From assembly GCA_018268575.1 (NCBI GenBank), contig JAFDWF010000203.1:1-56264 (forward strand): 56,264 nt of DNA, written 5' to 3'. The position numbers and the translations under genes are program-made. Below, piece by piece: positions 23,345 through 32,048 of this stretch (position 1 is the first letter of the stretch; every line of letters starts with the position of its first letter). The notes below the pieces were generated by a model. That model did no database searches, was not told the origin of the DNA, and saw nothing but the letters and a program-made list of their open reading frames with translations. Source of the DNA: Actinomycetota bacterium (GTDB taxonomy: Bacteria; Actinomycetota; Thermoleophilia; Solirubrobacterales; 70-9).

Positions 23345-24088
23345 TTGAACGTCTTTTTTGAACAGTACTTCGACTTCCACATCATGGGAGAACACTTCGG
23401 GCAAGTTTTTGAAGCCTTCTTGCAGAATTTGCTGATCTTCGTCGTGGCGGGTATCGTCGCCCTCGTCTGGGGCCTCGTCCTGGCGCTCCTGCGGCAGTCC
23501 CCGGGGAAGAAGCTCCTGCCGTTCCGCGTCCTCACCATCGCCTACATCGACGTCCTGCGGGCGATCCCGCTGCTGGTCATCATCCTGATCATCTCGGGCG
23601 GCGTGCCCTTCCTCACCTTCATCCCGAAAGGCGTCCGCATCCCCGAGTGGTTCGGCGAGCCGGACCCCTTCTGGTACGGCGTCGCGGCGCTGGTCTTCGT
23701 CTACGGTGCCTACATGGCGGAGGTCTACCGGGCCGGGATCGAAGCGGTGCCGCGCGGCCAGATGGAGGCGGCCCGCTCGCTCGGCATGAGCCACCTGCAG
23801 GCGATGCGCCACATCGTCGTCCCCCAGGCGGTGACGAAGATCCCGGCACCGATGCTGAACGAATTCATCTCGCTGCTGAAGGACACCACCCTCGTCAGCT
23901 TCATCGCCTTCGGCGAGTCGACCCTGGTCAGCCGCGAAATCCTCGCCGAACAGTTGAACAGTTCGGCGCTGATCCTCACCGCCTTCTTCTTCCTCGTCAT
24001 CTGCCTGCCGGGGGCGCGTCTGGTCGATTACCTGATCAAACGCAACCAGAGCAGAATCACCCGCGGCTCCCACATCGAGGTCGCCTGA
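23345..24088 (+). CDS. Amino-acid ABC transporter permease
   Basis: A 247-residue inner-membrane permease of the His/Glu/Gln type with about five helices (for example [20 protein letters not shown] and [20 protein letters not shown]). The EAA loop [20 protein letters not shown], which contacts the ATPase, is intact near residues 140-160. TTG start at 23345 with AGGAG upstream. Its stop overlaps the ATPase ATG by one base. Confidence 0.9.
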   Translation: MNVFFEQYFDFHIMGEHFGQVFEAFLQNLLIFVVAGIVALVWGLVLALLRQSPGKKLLPFRVLTIAYIDVLRAIPLLVIILIISGGVPFLTFIPKGVRIPEWFGEPDPFWYGVAALVFVYGAYMAEVYRAGIEAVPRGQMEAARSLGMSHLQAMRHIVVPQAVTKIPAPMLNEFISLLKDTTLVSFIAFGESTLVSREILAEQLNSSALILTAFFFLVICLPGARLVDYLIKRNQSRITRGSHIEVA

Positions 24089-24852
24089 TGGCCGAGCCGA
24101 TGGTGCAGCTGAAAGGCGTGCGCAAGAGCTTCGGCAAACTCGAAGTGCTGAAAGGAGTCGACCTCGGCGTCGGCAAAGGCGAAGTGATCTGCAGCCTCGG
24201 GCCGAGCGGCTCGGGCAAGTCGACGCTGCTGCGCTGCGTCAACCTGCTGGCGCCGCCGGAGGAGGGGGAGATCTTCCTCGAGGGTCGCGACATCTGCAAG
24301 GGCCCCGGCTCGGGCACCGGCGAGTCGAGCTGGAACCTCGACTTCGTCCGCCAGCGGGTCGGCATGGTCTTCCAGCAGTTCAACCTCTTCCCCCACAAGA
24401 CCGCGCTCCAGAACGTCACCCTGGCGCCGCAGCGGGTGCTCGGCAAATCGAAGGCGGAATCGGAGGAGAAAGGGCGGGCGCTACTCCAGCGGGTGGGCCT
24501 CGGCGACCGGCTCGGCCAGTATCCGGAAACGCTCTCCGGCGGTCAGCAGCAGCGGGTGGCGATCGCCCGCGCGCTGGCGATGGAACCGCACGTGATGCTC
24601 TTCGACGAGGTCACCTCCGCGCTCGACCCCGAGCTGGTGAAAGAGGTGCTCGACACGATGCGCGAGCTGGCCCAGGAAGGGATGACGATGCTGGTCGTCA
24701 CCCACGAGATCGGCTTCGCCCGCGAGGTCGGCGACCAGGTCGTCTTCATGGACGGCGGCGTCGTGGTCGAGCAGGGCGAACCGAAGCAGGTCCTCGACTC
24801 CCCCCGCGAGGAGCGCACGCAGCGGTTCCTCGGGCTCGTGCTCGAGCGCTGA
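24088..24852 (+). CDS. Amino-acid ABC transporter ATP-binding protein
   Basis: A 254-residue ATPase of the GlnQ/ArtP group. Walker [11 protein letters not shown]-loop [12 protein letters not shown], signature LSGGQQQR, Walker [13 protein letters not shown] and the switch His in VVTHEIGFA are all present. A 10-residue Gly/Ser insert ([10 protein letters not shown]) occurs before the Q-loop, as in other GlnQ-type proteins. It completes a binding protein-permease-ATPase operon for import of an amino acid. Confidence 0.93.
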   Translation: MAEPMVQLKGVRKSFGKLEVLKGVDLGVGKGEVICSLGPSGSGKSTLLRCVNLLAPPEEGEIFLEGRDICKGPGSGTGESSWNLDFVRQRVGMVFQQFNLFPHKTALQNVTLAPQRVLGKSKAESEEKGRALLQRVGLGDRLGQYPETLSGGQQQRVAIARALAMEPHVMLFDEVTSALDPELVKEVLDTMRELAQEGMTMLVVTHEIGFAREVGDQVVFMDGGVVVEQGEPKQVLDSPREERTQRFLGLVLER

Positions 24853-24924
24853 GCCGGCGACGCCCGTCACGTTTTCGGCGCCCACTTCGTCTACCTCCCA
24901 GAACCAGATTTCGAGGAGGTACTG

Positions 24925-26511
24925 ATGCAACGCAAGTGGTGGACCCTGCTCGCCGTCACGACGGCGACCTTCATGCTGCTGCTCGACATCACGGTGGTGA
25001 ACGTCGCGCTGCCGTCGATCCGCTCGAGCCTACACGCGAGCTTCGACGACCTGCAGTGGGTGGTCGACGCCTACTCGCTGACCCTGGCGGCCCTGGTCCT
25101 CACGGCGGGCTCGCTCGCCGACCGCTTCGGCCGCCGGCGCGTCTTCGAGATCGGGCTCGGCATCTTCTCCACCGCCTCGCTGCTCTGCGCGCTCGCGCCC
25201 GATCCGACCTTCCTCAACCTCGCCCGCGCCCTACAGGGCGTCGGCGGCGCGATTATGTTCGCGGTCTCCCTGGCGCTGGTCGCCCAGGAGTTCCCCGCGG
25301 GCCGCGAGCGCGGCACCGCGATGGGCATCTACGGCGCCTCGATCGGCGTCGCGGTGGCGGTCGGGCCGCTGGTCGGCGGCGCCCTCACCGACGGGCTCGG
25401 CTGGGAGTCGATCTTCTACATCAACGTGCCGATCGGGATCGCCGCGATCGCGATCAGCCGCCTGCGGCTGCGCGAGACCCGCGATCCCGCCGCTGGCCCG
25501 GTCGACTGGCCCGGCGTCGCCACCTTCTCCGCCGCCCTCTTCACTCTGGTCCTGGCGCTGGTTCGCGGCAACGACGAGGGCTGGGGCAGTCCCTTGATCG
25601 TCGGGCTCTTCGCCGCCGCCGGCGTCCTGATGGCCGCCTTCCTCGCGATCGAGAGTCGGCGAGCGGCGCCGATGCTGCCACTCGGCCTCTTCCGCCGGCC
25701 CGCCTTCACCGGCGTCCAGGTGGCGGCCTTCGCCGTCTCGGCCTCGATCTTCGCCCTCTTCCTCTACGTCACGCTCTACCTGCAGAACTACCTCGGCTAC
25801 TCGCCGCTGCAGGCCGGCATCCGTTACCTGCCGATCACGATCGTCAGCTTCTTCTTCGCCCCGCTGGCGGGCGCGCTGCTCTCCCGGATCCCGGCTCGGC
25901 TGATGCTGGGCGGGAGCCTCGCGACGATCGGGGTCGGGCTGCTGCTGATGACCGGCATCGAAGCCGGCGACGGCTGGACGGCGATGCTCGGCGGCCTGGT
26001 CGTGGTCGGCGCCGGGGTCGGGTTCCTGAACCCGGTGGTCGCCGACGTCGCGCTCAGCGTGGTGCCGAAGGAGCGCAGCGGGATGGCGGCCGGGATCAAC
26101 GACACCTTCCGCCAGGTGGGGGTCGCGGTCGGGGTCGCCGTCTGGGGCGCGATCTTCATCGGCCGCGGCGCCACGAAGGTGTCGGAAGTCGCCGCCGGGA
26201 CGCCCGCCGCGAGCGGCGACCACCCGCGCCAGCTGGTCGAAGCGGCCTCCTCCGGCGCCCTCCCCCAGGCGCTCGCGCGGATTCCCGCCGGGGCGCGCGA
26301 AGGCGTCTCCGCAGCCGCCCACCAAGGCTTCCTGGCCGGGTTCAACCAGGTGCTGACGCTCGGCGCCCTGGTCGCCTTCGCCGGAGCCGTGATCGTCGTC
26401 GCGCTGGTTCGGGAGAGCGGAATCGAGCGCGATCCGCTCGGGCTCGAAGAGGAGGCCGGACGGGGGTCCTACGCGGAGGCGGGCGACCCCAGTCCGGTGC
26501 CGTCGCGATGA
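24925..26511 (+). CDS. MFS exporter, DHA2 (EmrB/QacA) family, 14 TM
   Basis: A 528-residue drug:proton antiporter-type protein. Motif A-like GSLADRFGRRRVFEIG and motif C-like GVAVAVGPLVGGALTDGLGW are present, and motif D1 LDITVVNVALPSI lies in helix 1. About 14 hydrophobic segments can be traced. GAGGAGG precedes the ATG. The stop overlaps the start of the ECF sigma gene by four bases, so the exporter and the sigma factor are coexpressed and the sigma factor may control this operon (inference). The substrate is unknown. Confidence 0.9.
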   Translation: MQRKWWTLLAVTTATFMLLLDITVVNVALPSIRSSLHASFDDLQWVVDAYSLTLAALVLTAGSLADRFGRRRVFEIGLGIFSTASLLCALAPDPTFLNLARALQGVGGAIMFAVSLALVAQEFPAGRERGTAMGIYGASIGVAVAVGPLVGGALTDGLGWESIFYINVPIGIAAIAISRLRLRETRDPAAGPVDWPGVATFSAALFTLVLALVRGNDEGWGSPLIVGLFAAAGVLMAAFLAIESRRAAPMLPLGLFRRPAFTGVQVAAFAVSASIFALFLYVTLYLQNYLGYSPLQAGIRYLPITIVSFFFAPLAGALLSRIPARLMLGGSLATIGVGLLLMTGIEAGDGWTAMLGGLVVVGAGVGFLNPVVADVALSVVPKERSGMAAGINDTFRQVGVAVGVAVWGAIFIGRGATKVSEVAAGTPAASGDHPRQLVEAASSGALPQALARIPAGAREGVSAAAHQGFLAGFNQVLTLGALVAFAGAVIVVALVRESGIERDPLGLEEEAGRGSYAEAGDPSPVPSR

Positions 26512-27407
26512 TGCCGACGACGGACGAGCCCGTCGCGCTGGCGGCCCAGTTCGAGTCGGCCCGGCCGCGCCTGCAGGCGGTGGCCTACCGGATGCTCGGC
26601 TCGGTCACCGAGGCCGAGGACGCGGTGCAGGAGTCGTGGCTGCGGCTGAGCCGCTCGGACGCGACCGCGATCGAGGACCTGCGTCCGTGGCTGACCACCG
26701 TCGTGGCCCGCGTCTGCCTCGACCAGCTGCGCTCGCGGCAGGCCCGCCGCGAGGAGTCCTTCGGCCCCTCGGTGCCGGAGCCGCTGGTCGCGCCGGAAGG
26801 CGAAACCGACCCCGAGCACGAGGCGCTCCTCGCCGACTCGGTCGGGCTGGCGTTGATGGTGGTGCTGGAGGCGATGCCGCCGGCCGAGCGGCTCGCCTTC
26901 GTCCTCCACGACATGTTCGCCGTGCCCTTCGACGAGATCGCCCCGATCGTCGACCGCACCCCCGACGCGGCGCGCCAGCTCGCCAGCCGCGGGCGCCGAC
27001 GGGTGCGCGGCTCGGTCCCCCGCGCCGACCCCGACCCGACCCGCCGGCGCGAGGTAGTCGACGCCTTCGTCGCCGCCGCTCGCGAGGGCGACTTCGAGGC
27101 GCTGGTCGCGCTGCTCGACCCCGACGTCGTCTTCCGCATCGACCGCGGCGACCTGCCCGGGCCGCCGTCAAGGGAACTGCAGGGCGCCCAGAAGGTGGTC
27201 GAGAACGCGGTCACCTTCGGCAGGCCCTTCTTCCCCTTCATGCGCCGGGCCCTGGTCAACGGCACCCCCGGCGTGGTCATCGCCCCGGGCGGCAAACCGA
27301 CCTCGGTAGCCGGCTTCGTCGTCCGCGAAGGCCGCATCGTCGAGATCGACCTGCTCGCCGACCCGAGGCGGCTGAGGCACGTGGATATCGGGGCGCTGGA
27401 AGAGTAG
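26508..27407 (+). CDS. ECF sigma factor with SnoaL-like C-terminal domain (SigJ-like)
   Basis: A 299-residue sigma factor. Region 2 (AYRMLGSVTEAEDAVQESWL, then LRPWLTTVVARVCLDQLRSR) and region 4 (MPPAERLAFVLHDMFAVPFDEIAPIV) occupy the first 170 residues. The remainder (VVDAFVAAAREGDFEALVAL onward) is an NTF2/SnoaL-like domain, as in the SigJ/ECF41-type group, where it modulates sigma activity in place of a classic anti-sigma factor. No anti-sigma gene is adjacent. It overlaps the MFS gene by four bases. Confidence 0.88.
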   Translation: MMPTTDEPVALAAQFESARPRLQAVAYRMLGSVTEAEDAVQESWLRLSRSDATAIEDLRPWLTTVVARVCLDQLRSRQARREESFGPSVPEPLVAPEGETDPEHEALLADSVGLALMVVLEAMPPAERLAFVLHDMFAVPFDEIAPIVDRTPDAARQLASRGRRRVRGSVPRADPDPTRRREVVDAFVAAAREGDFEALVALLDPDVVFRIDRGDLPGPPSRELQGAQKVVENAVTFGRPFFPFMRRALVNGTPGVVIAPGGKPTSVAGFVVREGRIVEIDLLADPRRLRHVDIGALEE

Positions 27408-27439
27408 GCGAGGGACGGGAGAGGGACGGTGCCTTGGTC

Positions 27440-28250
27440 GTGGGATGCCAGAGGGACCCGGCCTTTTCGAAGGCGACCCGGGCAGGCTGTGGCCGCCTCC
27501 GAAAAGGCCGGGTCATGGGGGAGCGGCGCAGGTCCTACGCTCCGCTGTTCCTTATGCCGGGATGGTGGGCATAAGGAACAGCGGAGGGAGGGTGTCGCGG
27601 GGCCCGTGAGGAAGACGCTGGGAAGTGCGCAGGAGACGTCACGGGTCCCACGCTTCCTCCACGGTCACAGACACGTGACCACGGTTTGACCCACCATGGT
27701 GTGGTGGATCCACGCAGCGCGGGACGGGGGCCTTGAAGCTCCCCGTGAAGGCTCACGCCTTCCCTGCGATGGTGGACCCTTCGTCACGGACCGACCATGA
27801 TCCGGCGGGGATCCCGCCGGATCATGCATCCCTCAGACGGGACCCGCGCAGATCGTGCGGTCTTCGTGACACCTTTCTTCGGCCTCGTCACGGAAATGTC
27901 GCATTCGTCACGGAGACGTGCGATCCACCGTCGGTCCACAAAGGTCAAGGGCTCCCTCGTAAACCTGGGCACACCAGGGTGTGCCCAGGTTTACGAGGGA
28001 GGATCTGAGCGATGAGGAACCGTGAACTTCCGTACCGAGGCGTCACCTTCGGCACGTCTCCGTCACCGGTCGCCGTCCTCCGGCGCCTCCCTCCACGATC
28101 CCCGCCGCTCGCCCGGATCCTCCGCCGTCTCCCCATGACCCGGCCTTTTCGGAGGCGGCCACAGCCTGCCCGGGTCGCCTCCGAAAAGGCCGGGACGCCT
28201 GGGCTCCGATTCCTCCGGCCCGGACCCATGCGGCCCGGACCCTTACCCTC
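27440..28250 (-). repeat. Multi-hairpin element, copy II (inverted, with H1 at both ends)
   Basis: A non-coding stretch between the convergent sigma-factor and cysO genes. On the minus strand it repeats copy I: H1 (28139-28194, 19-bp arms), H2 (27796-27826), an H3-like hairpin (about 27745-27768) and H6 (27541-27585, arms and loop identical to copy I). Extras are a 48-base hairpin H7 (27953-28000, 22-bp arms) and a second H1 at 27456-27513 facing the other way, so the copy is bounded by inverted H1 units. H1 stems read GGCCTTTTCGG rather than the GGCGTCTCGG of copy I, with both arms changed together; the 18-base loop is unchanged. Confidence 0.8.
27541..27585 (-). repeat. H6 hairpin of copy II
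   Basis: TCCGCTGTTCCTTATGCC and its exact complement enclose GGGATGGTG, the reverse complement of the copy I loop. Arms and loop are identical to 10177-10221 while surrounding sequence has diverged, pointing to strong constraint. Confidence 0.75.
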
Positions 28251-28269
28251 CCTACCGTCGCGTAGTCGT

Positions 28270-28548
28270 CTAGCGCGAGCCGCCGGCCATGGCCGGCAGG
28301 ATCACTACGGTGTCGCCGTCGCTCACCGCGGTGCCGAGGCCGTCCAGCACCCGCACGTCCTCGTCGTTCAGGTAGACGTTGACATAGCGGTTCAGCTCGC
28401 CCTCGGCGTCGAACAGCTGGGCCGAGGTGTCGGGGTGCGCGTCGGTGAGGGCGCGGAGCACCTCGCCGACGTTGCCCCCCGCGGCCTCGACCTCGGGGGC
28501 GCCGCCGGTTTTCGGGCGCAGAACTGGGGGGATGCGTACGGTTGCCAT
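28270..28548 (-). CDS. cysO: Sulfur-carrier protein CysO/MoaD family with GGSR tail
   Basis: A 92-residue ubiquitin-like sulfur carrier. It starts ATVRIPPVLRPKTGG and has the MoaD-type middle (NVGEVLRALTDAHP, NRYVNVYLNDEDVR) and DGDTVVILPAMAGG. In this pathway the C-terminal diglycine is adenylated and thiocarboxylated, then feeds sulfur to CysM. Here Ser-Arg follows the diglycine (Gly89-Gly90-Ser91-Arg92), so a peptidase must expose it first; the JAMM protein at 20820-21215 is the candidate. Encoded 115 bases after the thiF gene on the same strand. Confidence 0.87.
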   Translation of the reverse strand: MATVRIPPVLRPKTGGAPEVEAAGGNVGEVLRALTDAHPDTSAQLFDAEGELNRYVNVYLNDEDVRVLDGLGTAVSDGDTVVILPAMAGGSR

Positions 28549-28663
28549 GATCGATCGGAGATCCTACTAAGGCGCGAAGACCAAGCAGTTCAAGGACACA
28601 GGGAGCGTGGCGTGCTCTGCATGCGAGCAACAGAGGACGCCGAAATGCACCGGTATTCGTGTC

Positions 28664-29845
28664 TTAGCGGTCTCCGCCGGCGCCGGCGCAAAAGAGGTCG
28701 TAGTCCGGGAACTGGCCCATCTCCGACTCGGGGATCTCGGGCGCGTTCTCGCCGCAGATCGGGCAGTCGGGATCGCGGCGGACCTTGAGCTCGGTGAAGG
28801 TGGTGCCGAGCGCGTCGTAGAGCAAGAGGCGGCCGATCAGCGGGGCGCCCTTGCCGAGCACCAGCTTGATCACCTCGTTGGCCTGCAACGTGCCCATCGT
28901 CCCGGCCATCACGCCGAGGACGCCGTTGGCGGAGCAGCTCGGGGCCAGCTCGGCGGGCGGCGGGGTTGGGAAGAGGCAGCGGTAGCAGGGTCCCTCGTAG
29001 GGCATGAAGGTCGAGACCTGGCCGTCGAAGCCGAGGATCGAGGCCGAGACGACCGGCTTGCGCAACCGCACCGAGGCGTCGTTCAACAGGTAGCGGGTGG
29101 GGAAGTTGTCGGCGCCGTCGACGACGATGTCGTACTCGGACATGACCTCGAGGACGTTGCTCGCGTCGAGGCGCCCGTTGTGCTCGACCACCTTGACGTC
29201 GGGGTTGAGCTGTTCGATGAAGATCCGCGCCGAGGTCGTCTTCGGCATGCCGATCCGCTCGGTGTTGTGGATCACCTGGCGCTGCAGGTTGGAGGCGTCG
29301 ACCACGTCGTCGTCGACGAGGCCGATCGTGCCGACCCCGGCGGCGGCGAGGTAGAGCGCGGTCGGCGCGCCGAGGCCGCCGGCGCCGAGCAGCAGCACCT
29401 TCGCGTTCAGCAACTTGACCTGGCCGTCGACGCCGACCTCGGGGAGCAAGGTGTGGCGCGAGTAGCGGTCCCGCTGCTCGGCGGTCATCCCGGAGGCGGA
29501 GATGACCGGCAGGCCCTGTTCCTGCCAGGCGATGATCCCGCCGGCGACCGAGGCGACGTTGGTGTAACCCAGCGCCTGCAGCTGGGCGGCGGCGATGCCG
29601 GAGCGGTTGCCGGAGCGGCAGTAGAGGAGCGTGCGGGCGGACTTGTCGGGCGCGACCGTCTCGATCTGGTCGGCGAGCATCGACGGCGGCACCAGCCTGC
29701 CCCCCTCGAGGTGGGCCTCCTGGTACTCGTGCGGCTCGCGGGTGTCGACCAGGACGATGCCGCCGTCCTCGATCTCCTGCGCCGCCTCGAACGGTTCGAT
29801 CTCCTCGACCACCTGCTTCTGCTCGGTTCCTGCACCAGTCGCCAT
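28664..29845 (-). CDS. Rhodanese-ThiF/MoeB fusion (sulfur-carrier adenylyl- and sulfurtransferase)
   Basis: A 393-residue two-domain enzyme. Residues about 15-115 are a rhodanese domain with the active-site loop LLYCRSGNRSG. From about 120 comes a MoeB/ThiF domain beginning RYSRHTLLPEVGVDGQ with ATP loop LLGAGGLGAP, DxxNLQRQ-type VVDASNLQRQVIHNTE and zinc cysteines in CYRC and CPIC. It would adenylate CysO (and perhaps MoaD/ThiS) and pass sulfur from the rhodanese Cys. In the usual MoeZ the rhodanese is C-terminal, so the order here is reversed. ATG at 29845 was taken; a TTG two codons upstream is possible. Confidence 0.9.
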   Translation of the reverse strand: MATGAGTEQKQVVEEIEPFEAAQEIEDGGIVLVDTREPHEYQEAHLEGGRLVPPSMLADQIETVAPDKSARTLLYCRSGNRSGIAAAQLQALGYTNVASVAGGIIAWQEQGLPVISASGMTAEQRDRYSRHTLLPEVGVDGQVKLLNAKVLLLGAGGLGAPTALYLAAAGVGTIGLVDDDVVDASNLQRQVIHNTERIGMPKTTSARIFIEQLNPDVKVVEHNGRLDASNVLEVMSEYDIVVDGADNFPTRYLLNDASVRLRKPVVSASILGFDGQVSTFMPYEGPCYRCLFPTPPPAELAPSCSANGVLGVMAGTMGTLQANEVIKLVLGKGAPLIGRLLLYDALGTTFTELKVRRDPDCPICGENAPEIPESEMGQFPDYDLFCAGAGGDR

Positions 29846-29870
29846 CTTCAAATCCCCTAATTCGGATCAG

Positions 29871-29892
29871 CTTTACTTCAAAAAGTATAGCG
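29871..29892 (-). promoter_or_regulatory. Shared promoter/operator motif upstream of the rhodanese-ThiF gene
   Basis: Read towards the gene: CGCTATACTTTTTGAAGTAA plus AG. TATACT (29889-29884) is a near-consensus -10 box and the following TTTTGAAGTAAAG is shared with the cysM promoter, suggesting joint control of the cysteine pathway. Confidence 0.68.
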
Positions 29893-29917
29893 AGCCGCTG
29901 ACGGCGCGTGTGGGCAT

Positions 29918-29962
29918 AAAAAAGCGCCGCGGCCGTCGCTCCAGATTCGACGGCCGCGGCGC
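29918..29962 (-). terminator. Rho-independent terminator of htpX
   Basis: On the minus strand GCGCCGCGGCCGTCG and its complement (15 bp, 9-base loop) are followed by six T. It lies 44 bases after the htpX stop and before the thiF promoter. Confidence 0.85.
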
Positions 29963-30006
29963 GGCTTAGGTCACCGGACGAGACCTAGCCCTTCGGGAGC
30001 GCGCCC

Positions 30007-30864
30007 CTACATCGAGGGACGCATCTGACGAAGCCTGCGAACCCGCTCCTCGATCGGCGGGTGGGTCGAGAACAGGCCGGCGAGGCCTTGACCCTTGAAA
30101 GGACGGACGATGTAGAGCGGCTCGGCGGCCTGGTTGACTTTCATCGGAACCGCTTCGGCACCCTGCTCGAGGCGCAGGAGCGCGCTGGCCAGCGACTCCG
30201 GGTTGCCGCAGATTTCGGCACCGCCGGCGTCCGCCGCGTACTCGCGCTGGCGCGAGATCGCCAGCTGGATGATGCTCGCCGAGATCGGCGCCAGGATCAC
30301 CAGGCCGAGCGAGGCGGCCAGCCCCAGGGGCGAGTTGTCGTCGTCGCCGAACCACATCAGCATGTAGGCGACGTAGGTGATCGCCATGCCGATCGCCGAG
30401 GCGACCGACTGGATCAGGATGTCGCGGTTGCGGACGTGGGTGAGCTCGTGCGCGAGGACGCCGCGCAACTCGTCCTCGGAGAGCAGCTTGGTGATCCCCT
30501 GGGTGACCGCGACCGCCGCGTGCTTGGGGCTGCGGCCGGTGGCGAAGGCATTCGGCTGCTCGCTCGGGATCATGTAGAGGCGCGGCATCGGCAGGCCGGC
30601 CCGGGTCGAGAGTTCGCGCACCATCGCGTAGAGCCGCGGCGCTTCCGATTCGTCGATCGGTTTCGCCTTACTCGCCGCCAGCGCCAGTTTGTCGCTGAAG
30701 AAGTAGGAGCCCGCGTTGATCAGCAGGGCGAGAATCAGGAAGCCGGCGGCCCCCTGCGGACCTCCGATCAGCGCGCCGATCACGACCAGCAGGCCGCCGA
30801 GGGCGGCGAACAGGATCGTGGTGCGCAGCGTGGCGCCGAAGGTCGATTGCTTGGTGGTGGTCAT
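30007..30864 (-). CDS. htpX: M48 family zinc protease HtpX
   Basis: A 285-residue membrane metalloprotease involved in membrane-protein quality control. Two N-terminal helices (about 14-35 and 38-55) are followed by the zinc motif HELTH (His139, Glu140, His143) and a third ligand Glu208 in REYAADAGG; two further hydrophobic segments lie between them. The C-terminus FSTHPPIEERVRRLRQM is conserved in HtpX. ATG at 30864 has GAGGAG upstream; an in-frame ATG 20 codons earlier precedes unconserved residues. A strong terminator follows. Confidence 0.93.
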   Translation of the reverse strand: MTTTKQSTFGATLRTTILFAALGGLLVVIGALIGGPQGAAGFLILALLINAGSYFFSDKLALAASKAKPIDESEAPRLYAMVRELSTRAGLPMPRLYMIPSEQPNAFATGRSPKHAAVAVTQGITKLLSEDELRGVLAHELTHVRNRDILIQSVASAIGMAITYVAYMLMWFGDDDNSPLGLAASLGLVILAPISASIIQLAISRQREYAADAGGAEICGNPESLASALLRLEQGAEAVPMKVNQAAEPLYIVRPFKGQGLAGLFSTHPPIEERVRRLRQMRPSM

Positions 30865-31044
30865 CTCGTTCAGGTTCTCCTCAGGGAGGAAATGGTCGAC
30901 GGAGTATTCCCAGACACCGGGCATTTGACCATAGGGACCACCCCCTGAAGCCCGCCGGCGAAACCCCTAGACGATTGATTCCCGCGACGATGCTGGGCGT
31001 TGAAGGGATGGAGAGGGACCGGCCGGCGCCCTGGGATCAGCCAT

Positions 31045-32043
31045 CTAGGCCGGATCTGGACGGCCGTGCCGAAGCGCCCGCCCCACCTCGCGGACGACGG
31101 CGCGCACGAGGCCGGTGGCGACGACGGCCCAGACGGCGACCGCGACCCAGATCCAGACGTCGGCGAAGTGGGTGGGCACAGCCGCCGGGACGGCGTCGCC
31201 GACGATGAAGCTGGACGCCGCGTACATCCCGACCGGGAAGACCGTCGACCAGCGGCGCACGCCGTAGCGCGGGCGCGGCCAGCGGATCTCGGCGAAGACG
31301 AGCGCCGGGAGCCAGACCATGGTCACGACCCAGAGGCCGAGCGAGACGCCGCGCAGGAGCCCGAGCGCCCCGCCCCCCCGCTCGACCACCTCGTAGCCGA
31401 GGGTGATCCGGCCCGCCACGACCGTCGAGATCGCCAGAGCGCCGCCGGTCACCCAGTGGTCCCCCGCCCCGGTGGCGAGCTGGCGGAAGTCGAAGCGGCG
31501 CAGCACCCAGGGGTAGAAGCAGAGGCCGAGCAGGAACGGCACCAGCGCCACGTCCAACAGCCACTCCACCCGATAGGCGTGGCCCAGGGTCGCGGCGAGG
31601 AGCGCCAGCGACTCGGTGCCGACGGTGAGGATGAACGAGGCGCCGACGGTCGGCGTCCGCCAATGCCGCAGGACCGGCCCGATCAGCCCCGACCAGACGG
31701 CGAGCGCGATGGCGAGCAGGGCAACGCCCGCCCAACACCAACCGAGCAGGGTGAGGCGCGTGCCGAGCACCGCGGTGCCGGCGACGGCGGTGAAGGCGGC
31801 GGGGGTGCGGATGTCGGCGCGGAAGCGGTCGCGGTCGCGCTGGGCGCGGGCGGGAAGCAGCACCGCGAGCGTCAGCCAGGTGGCGATGTCAAGGCCCAGC
31901 AGGATCCGGGAGAACGTCTCCTGGCCATCCAGGGAGAGCGCGATCGAGACGATCCCGGTGCCCATCACCACCGCCCCGGAGGCCGGTGGCACCGAGTCGA
32001 GGAGCAGATCGAAGGCGCCGGGCCGGGCGCGCCCGCCGGGCAT
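31045..32043 (-). CDS. TehA/SLAC1-family anion channel
   Basis: A 332-residue membrane protein with about ten helices and the SLAC1/TehA/Mae1 family start (VPPASGAVVMGTGIVSIAL). Members include the bacterial TehA, fungal malate permease and plant SLAC1 channels, which pass nitrate and chloride. It begins 5 bases after narI, so it is in the narGHJI operon, and no NarK gene is seen. A role as nitrate or nitrite channel for the nitrate reductase is therefore likely but inferred. The frame extends upstream only as a shadow of narI. Confidence 0.82.
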   Translation of the reverse strand: MPGGRARPGAFDLLLDSVPPASGAVVMGTGIVSIALSLDGQETFSRILLGLDIATWLTLAVLLPARAQRDRDRFRADIRTPAAFTAVAGTAVLGTRLTLLGWCWAGVALLAIALAVWSGLIGPVLRHWRTPTVGASFILTVGTESLALLAATLGHAYRVEWLLDVALVPFLLGLCFYPWVLRRFDFRQLATGAGDHWVTGGALAISTVVAGRITLGYEVVERGGGALGLLRGVSLGLWVVTMVWLPALVFAEIRWPRPRYGVRRWSTVFPVGMYAASSFIVGDAVPAAVPTHFADVWIWVAVAVWAVVATGLVRAVVREVGRALRHGRPDPA

Positions 32044-32048
32044 CGACA

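Noticed and set aside
27408..28269. Insertion sequence with a transposase
   Set aside because: No frame here shows a DDE, HUH or serine recombinase motif; short frames are fragments of hairpin sequence.
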